Positions 57,610-64,000 of a stretch of 64,000 nucleotides of DNA are shown here, in pieces (position 1 is the stretch's first letter; each line of letters opens with the position of its first letter). The stretch comes from Linum tenue (Eukaryota; Streptophyta; Magnoliopsida; Malpighiales; Linaceae). A program made the position numbers and the translations under genes. The DNA lies in the NCBI GenBank assembly GCA_946122785.1, contig CAMGYJ010000006.1, forward strand, positions 31,385,168 through 31,449,167. Reading direction: 5' to 3'. The notes under the pieces are model-generated. The model was not told the origin of the DNA. It did no database searches and worked only from the letters and a program-made list of their open reading frames with translations.

Positions 57610-59520
57610 GAGTTTGTGGAGTTATTCAGAGATCATTTCGTGTCGGAGGCCTACCGTAGAACAAAGCAACAGGAGTTCCTCGTGATCAAGCAGAGAGGGG
57701 GAATAAAGGGAGGGAGATAGTGGTTGAGTACACAACCGAGTTTGATAGGCTGCTCACCTATGGAGAGCCGCAATTCTAGGATGCTAGGACACAACACAAA
57801 CATTACTTGGAGAATCTGAAGCCTAATCTTAGGCGTGACCTAAGTATTCAAGTATGGAATTGTCGAGAGGAGATATACTAGGCAGGTTTTCAACTAGAGA
57901 GGATAGATCAGACTTTGTTCAATGAGAGGGGTGGCCCAATGAGAGAGTTACAAGAGGAAGGCTGGGAGTCAGGACGGGGAACTGAGCCAGGGGAGTCAAG
58001 CCAGGAGGAGGCTAATTGGTCCAACCAACTATGGGGGGAACTAGAATCAGACTGGTTTGATTCGGAAGGGGCCTACCTATACAGTAACCAAGGTCCGTGC
58101 AACCAGTTTGGAAAGTACCATCCAGGAGAGTGCAAGTTGCACTTAGTGGTCTGTTTCCACTACAATGAGTCCGACCACTTTACTAGAGAGTGTCCAAGGA
58201 AGGGAGGGCAAGGAAGGGCTCAGTCTTAGTAAATTGTCTATGGTGGACGAGGGAGGACTCAAACCGGCAACCAGTTTGGCAACCAGCCAAGCCAATAATA
58301 CAATAATAATGTTGACGGGGTCTCAAGTAGGTGGACAATCGAGGTTCTTTGCCATGATGAGGGAAGATTCCAATGCTACACCAGAAGTGGTAACGGGTAC
58401 GATTGATCTCTACCGTCATTCCGATTTTGTGTTCATTGATTCTATTCTACACATCTGTTTATTCCCACAAAGTTTGCAAGAACCTTAGGTATATAAACTA
58501 TGAAGCTAGGTTAGTAACTAGGAGTGAGACCCTGATAAGAGAGATGTTGATAGTCGACTCTGTTATCCGGATTGCGTTATCATAGTGGTTGGTTATGGTT
58601 TTGAAGCAAGTCTAATCCTGCTACCCTTCGATGAGTTTGACATATTACTGGAAATGTATTGGTTGTTCAAGAATCGAGAGAAGGTGGACTATTACAAGAA
58701 GGAGGTCAGTCTTGAAATTGAGGGCAAGGGATTGACATTATTCAAGGGGACAGAGAAGCTGATTCCGAGAGGCCTAATTTGTGCAGTAAAGGCTTTCTTA
58801 TTGATCTAAGAAGGATGTCAAGCCTACTTGGCTCATGTTAAGGAGGCGAAAGAGAAGAAATAGAAGATGTGCCAATCGTGAGGGAATATCCAGAGGAATT
58901 TTCGGAGGATCTTCCTGGGCTACCGCCCCATCGGGAGGTGAAGTTTGATATTGAAGTGGTTCCTGGTACGACACCAAAATCCATTCCTCCTTACCGTGGC
59001 ACTAGTGGAGTTGAAGGAGCTGTGGCAGAAGGTTTTTATCCGCCCTAGAATATCACCATGAGGAGCATTGCTATTATTCGTAAAGAAGAAGAATGGTAGT
59101 ATGAGACTATACATCGACTATAAGAGGCTGGACAAGGAAACTATCAATAACTGTTATCCTCTGTCATTGATAGACGATCTCTTTGACCAATTGCAAGGAG
59201 AAATGGTGTTCTTCAAGATCGCCCTGCTTTCTGGATACCATCAATTGAGGGTGGCGGATGGCTCCATACCTAAGACAACATTCCGTACACTATATGGCCA
59301 CTATGTGTTCTTGGTCATGTCGTTCGGTTTGTTTACTGTTGCAAGATAAGAAGGTGATCGTTTATGTCTCAAGGTAGCTATGACCTCATGAGGTGAACTA
59401 CCCCAACTATAACTTGGAGCTAGCATCAGTGGTGTTGCTTTGAAGCTATGGAGACACTACCTCTATGATGAGACTTTCACCAGCCTCACTGATCACAAGA
59501 GTTTGTTTTAAGTATGACAG
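57610..59520 (+). pseudogene. Ty3/Gypsy (chromovirus-like) gag-pol remnant
   Basis: The plus strand runs in element order. First is gag (FRDHFVSEAYRRTKQQEF, EYTTEFDRLLTYGE, 57625-57780), with a decayed zinc knuckle CFHYNESDHFTRECP (58150-58196) in which Tyr replaces the second Cys. A protease-like segment follows (VTGTIDLYRHSDFVFIDS; then LILLPFDEFDILLEMYWLFK, 58610-58665). RT reads [38 protein letters not shown] and [20 protein letters not shown] (59080-59340). It then jumps to late RNase H (KKVIVYVSR, NYPNYNLELASVV, 59350-59510), so the catalytic part of RT is deleted. Many stops. Confidence 0.85.
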
Positions 59521-59524
59521 TTTA

Positions 59525-60212
59525 CTTTAAGTATTTATGAGTTGAGAACAATGTTATTTTAGTTGAGCAGGTTATTTCTTTTCATTCAAATATTTAAATA
59601 TGTTCAGGAGCAACATCGTTATTTGAAGGTTCTAGAGACTCGCGTGTTACATTTTAAGAGGAAGTAGAGGCATGTTGGCATGAGAAGAGAGTGATTCAAC
59701 TTGCAAACAATTGGAAAATGAATGACCCATCCTTTTGCGATGATGGAAATTTCTTTTCCAAACATGAAAATATTGAAAACATGCTACACATTGAAATGCT
59801 TGATTGAATTTTTACTCGTGGCTTACTCATTTTTTTAACGTAAAGTAGCATAAATTTTTTATTAGTGTGATTTGATGATCTCGAATAGCATTTTGTGCTT
59901 TTATAATCATAATTTTTTTATATACTCATACTATTTTGCTTGTTATTTACTCATCCTTTTTATGATAATAGACTAAATAACTCTAGTGCCCCCGAAATTC
60001 AAATCTTGGCTCCACAACTAGGGACGATGAATATAATCTAAATTCAACAAGAGTAATATAACCTTCAAACTACTTAAACACCAATATATCCAATTATGTA
60101 CTTGAATCAAAATAATTAGCATAATTAATACTAACCCTATTTAGTGAACCTATAACATAACTACTTAAACACAAGCATATTAAACAACGTCGTGCTTACC
60201 TTCTGAAGTGAG
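59525..60212. other. AT-rich spacer
   Basis: Nothing assigned. Confidence 0.5.
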
Positions 60213-60220
60213 GTTGAGGT

Positions 60221-60739
60221 TAGGGATGACAATGGACCGTGTCGGGGACGGATAGTGCACATCCGTTACCTTACCCAAAGTAGTTCGGGTTTTACCCATA
60301 CCCATATCCACATAAGAAATGGGTAGAAATTCAAAACCATGCACATACCTGTTCGGGTTTTGGGTATCAACGGTTATCCATGGGTAATAGTTTCTCTTTG
60401 TAACTCCAACCAATATATAAATATTCACATGTATTCTCACATTACATAAATAATTCACTAGAATGAAGAAAATTAATTAAAACAACACAATTTCATATAA
60501 ATATTATATTTATATTTTAGAGAAAAATAATGAGTATATCTAGGCAAAATAAATATGCATGTGTATAATCGGGCGGGTTCGGGTTGGATAGTGAGAAAAC
60601 CATTCCCACTCATTACCCGCAATATTCGGGTTTGGGTTTTAGCCGTACCCACTAAAAATCATTCGGGTTTAGGTTTTACCCACCCTATTAGGTCGAATTT
60701 GTGCGGATATCCATAGTTACGGTATTTTTGCCATCCCTA
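60221..60739. mobile_element. hAT-type MITE, perfect 8-bp target duplication
   Basis: The ends are TAGGGATGACAATGG and, reversed, TAGGGATGGCAAAAA. The duplication GTTGAGGT is at 60213-60220 and 60740-60747. GGGTA/TACCC words fill the subterminal parts. Non-coding. Confidence 0.93.
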
Positions 60740-60747
60740 GTTGAGGT

Positions 60748-61439
60748 AATGGACATGAGGAGTTGTGGGATGGATATGAAAATTGGAAATCTTCTCTTGC
60801 TAGAGTAGATGAGGAAATGCGAGTGGATAGAAATGGATGGTAGGAGACAAATTTTATTTTGTAACTAGTGTACTTTGGGGGAAAATCCCTGAATTTTGCA
60901 ATGAACTCGTCCATTTTCTTTTAAAATAGTGCACCCCAATTTATACTAGCCCTAATCAGTGCACCCAAAACATTGAACGCTTTAGGGCTAAGCAATCTGC
61001 CCATAATCGTTGTACGCAAAGCCGATCTAGAGATGGATTGCTCAAGTCTAAAAGTGATCAGGCCTTTGAGCGGTCCTCCCAAAGTTGCTGAGTGCTGACA
61101 CCTAACCCTATCCTGGAGACATGTCTTGTTGTAAGGGACCGTAGGGGGATATTTGATCACTTTAGTCTAAAGAGATTAATGTTGATCACTTGCTTCTAAG
61201 GCGGTGAAAGGTTGATTGCGCACCTACTAAGTGATGAAAGCTTCATCGCTTTTCCTTTTCGCAATGAATTTTTATCTTTGTACTCTCCAACGATTTACAA
61301 ACGGCTACTTCACCTAACGGTGATGTCTTGCAATGACTTTGATCACTTTTCTCACCAACGATGAATGTGCAAATCGGTTTTGTCTGAAGCGATCAAACCC
61401 AACCATGTGTAGATTAAAAGAAATTATAAGAACTTTTGG
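60748..61439. other. Spacer
   Basis: Short GATCACTT/AAGTGATC-like words recur (61020-61400). No gene or element end is resolved. Confidence 0.4.
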
Positions 61440-61870
61440 GGATATGACGTGGACGAGCGCACGCATGCGTGGTCGGTCACGTATGAATGCGCTAGTTTAA
61501 ACGAGAAGAGAAGAATGGACCGCGCAGAAAAGAACTAGCGGAGCACGCTGCTAGGCACCACAATGGCACGAGGAGGTAAGAGAACGCGAGGAACAAGAGA
61601 AGAGTGGAACAACGTCGTTCCATGCTGTCATTCCATCACCTCCACACTGACACACAGTCACTTCCGAAGCATGGCCCTGACAAATAGCCATGCCTTGTCC
61701 CATTCCAGACGTCCCATCGCGTGTGAAACTCACCCACCAAGAACAGCCTATAAATAGAGCCTTTATTTTGATGAGTGTGAAGATCGGTTTTTTGGATTCT
61801 TTTTCTAGAACCATAGACTTCTCTCTATCTATTTATTTCTCTCTCCTTCTATTCCTATGTAAAGACTTAG
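61440..61870 (+). promoter_or_regulatory. Promoter-like region with a TATA box
   Basis: CTATAAATAG at 61748-61757 is a strong plant TATA box. It is followed about 60 bp on by a CT-rich leader (61818-61850). About 300 bp upstream, TGACGTGG (about 61445) has the ACGT core of bZIP sites. No recognisable gene follows, so it may be an LTR or an orphan promoter. Confidence 0.35.
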
Positions 61871-61950
61871 GTAACCAGTTCGTGGAGCGGCAGCGAAAGC
61901 GCGAGAGCGTCTAATTTACAAGAATTCAATATTAAGAGCGTCTAAAAATC
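61870..61950. repeat. Dispersed repeat shared with about 17755-17850
   Basis: Both places read TTAGGTAACCAG, then CGTGGxGCG with purine-rich GCGAGAG words, then an AATTxAxTATTAAGAGCGT ending. It is too short and diverged to classify. Confidence 0.5.
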
Positions 61951-64000
61951 ATCAATTTTATATTATTATTTAAGCCATAAACTTAAATATATAATGAAAC
62001 ACAAAACTAAATACTTGAACTATGCTCAAGTATAATGACAAAAGATTCGGAAAGAAGGATCCAATGACCATTGACCAATAGGCAATTACTTACATTCATC
62101 AATTTCAGGTACAAAACCTTTATTCCATTTTTCTTTTACATGTACAAAACCTTCATTATGAAAAATTATCCACATATCATGATTGAACCATGCATAGCTA
62201 AATTTATAGGGACTATATTGCATTCCTACAAGTATAATATAAAGTATAAATCCTTTGTAATTAAAGGGATAAGGATTAAGAACTAGATATAGAGAAGGGA
62301 GAAAGAATTAAAAATTAATTTTGCACCACTTGGATTATTCTATCGTCACTCTTCTTCTCCCACTTTACATTTCTCTGGCTCGTGGAGCTAAACCCTCTTG
62401 GGAATCATCGATCCAAGACCAAAACCATCCACCATTCAACTCCATCGCCGCCGATCATCAATGACTACGGAAGAAACCCCAACTGTCCTCATCCTCAACC
62501 ATCGAATTGATCTTCTCCATGGCCCTGTACTTGCTGGTATCCATCCGACTCGGCAACCCATCGTTCTGCCGGTGTATACACTCCTTCAAAAATTCTTGAT
62601 CATGAGCAATCGGGGATTTGTCAAAGAACATCGAGCAGTTCGACAGTGGATCTAGTTTTGATTGTGCGTTGATGGCATCAAATAATTGCAAGTCTTCCCT
62701 TGCTTGCCCATCTTATTGATGGGAGAGTGTACGAAAGGAAAAGAGAACAAGCTGCGAGGAAATAGGTAGGTGTGCATGCCTAGCGACAAGGCGAAGAAGT
62801 GTCGGAAGGCATATGGATAATTAAAGATGATGCTTGAGAAGGGAAACGATGGGTCTTCAGGGAAAGCGCACTCTATGAAAATGAAAGCATGCTCTGCACA
62901 AATTAGATTCGCGAATTATGGCCGGCTCCATCAGAATTCGCGTTTTCAAGCTCGAAAGTGGGAGCGGTAGGGTAGAAATGGCGAATTAGGTTACCTAAGT
63001 AAAGACCGTTGTTGGCTACACGTCGAAAGATCATCATTTGCTCACGATCCGTTCCCCAGTGTCTCACTCGTACACTCAATTAGACACAAACAAGAACTAT
63101 TGTATTTTGTGAATTTTTTTAACAACTATAGTACTTTGGAAATAAATCCCCATACAATGGTAATGAAAGAAAATCAAATTTTGTTACTATTTTCAGGAAA
63201 TATCATTGTTCTTATTCTTGTTTTGGTAAGAATATTGTTCTTATTTTATCCACCTTTCATTATACGTTTGATTCTTACATTTGGTAATTTTGTTGGTCAA
63301 AACTTCATATGACTTCAAAGGAGTGGCAGGTTCCTGATGTTTTTTCGAAACCATACAATCTTGAGTAAGAAAATTTTCATCTAAATTGTTGTGGAACGAG
63401 ATTATAGCTCTAAAGAACTTGTCTATATAGAAAAATGATAGCAATTGCAGCTGTAACGTTTATACTATGTAATCATTGTGATACTATTAGGTTTTCTAGC
63501 GAAAGATTATTTTTCTTTAGCAAGCAAAAACATGTTTGTCATGGACAAAACATGGTAGGAAAGAAATAGTAACTAGGAGAGAGCGGGAACTGAAGACAAT
63601 ATTCAAAGGATCACAATGGCGGAGATAGAGAGGAACCACTAGTGGTAGATACTATATATCTATACTAAGGTATTAGTGCAGTAGTTAAAAGACTATGGCT
63701 TATAGGCCAAATCGTTACAACGTGTAAACGAAACGAAATGTCTATGAAGTTGGCTCTAGGAAGGCCAGCTGCCACTAAGGTCGAGGGCTTCAAGGAATGA
63801 TGAAATGTGCGGAGAGATTCGGAAGGCCATGAAAAATCAATTCACAAAACCTAACACATAGTGTGAGGAAATGAAGAGTATGAACAAATTGGAGAAGAGG
63901 CAACACATAGAAGGAAATAAGAACACCATGATAAGAGGTGGAGGAAGAGCGGGAGGTGGACATGACCATCTGCGAAAGGAAGGCAGGGGAAGAGTTCAAC
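61951..64000. other. Unassigned region
   Basis: I find no recognisable protein or RNA gene. A minus-strand frame at 62458-62691 (77 residues, polar, no known motif) overlaps a CT-rich stretch and may be chance. Transposon ends were not found. The window stops inside this region. Confidence 0.4.

Noticed and set aside
62458..62691. 77-residue minus-strand frame as a gene
   Set aside because: No recognisable motif, no splice or promoter support on that strand, and a CT-rich composition that favours chance frames.

Overview
The window looks like an intergenic-rich stretch of a nuclear plant chromosome, most likely a eudicot. This rests on a 15-exon plant alpha-galactosidase gene with GT-AG introns, on plant LTR, LINE, MULE, CACTA and hAT transposon families, and on AT-rich spacers. 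I cannot name the species. All gene models come from reading the sequence; no database search was made.

Two host genes look intact, both on the minus strand. One is a short single-exon coding sequence (14818-15210) that I recognise as the plant ESSS/NDUFB11-type accessory subunit of mitochondrial complex I. The other is a GH27 alpha-galactosidase (43114-47223), whose 15 exons join into a 442-residue open frame with both catalytic aspartates.

Almost everything else is transposon debris, often nested. 1-8.3 kb: an Athila-like LTR fragment, then a Mutator transposase pseudogene split by Ty3 and Copia remnants. 9.6-11.4 kb: two hAT-type non-autonomous elements. 15.3-17.5 kb: a hAT-type element and a LINE with a 5' inversion, both inserted just upstream of the complex I gene. 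18.8-20.1 kb: a second LINE. 20.5-22.6 kb: a Mutator-type element with a 9-bp target duplication. 24.7-29.4 kb: a hAT-type element holding a deleted Ty3 element and a TRIM. 29.4-42.8 kb: Ty3 remnants, an Athila-like element with a large LTR, a gag-like remnant and a solo LTR. 47.9-51.8 kb: two 1-kb hAT-type elements around a 338-bp tandem duplication. 52.7-53.9 kb: a CACTA element with an 81-bp palindrome-bearing tandem array. 53.9-54.1 kb: an array of GGTCGACC-like octamers at 21-bp spacing. 54.4-56.1 kb: a hAT-type element containing three foldback elements. 57.6-60.7 kb: a Ty3 remnant and a hAT-type element. 61-64 kb: mostly featureless.

I found no operon-like or defence-like system. The least ordinary signals are the phased octamer array, the foldback trio with a common core but different ends, the 81-bp array, a housekeeping-promoter-like cargo shared by several hAT-type elements, and the way transposons have separated the complex I gene from its upstream DNA.
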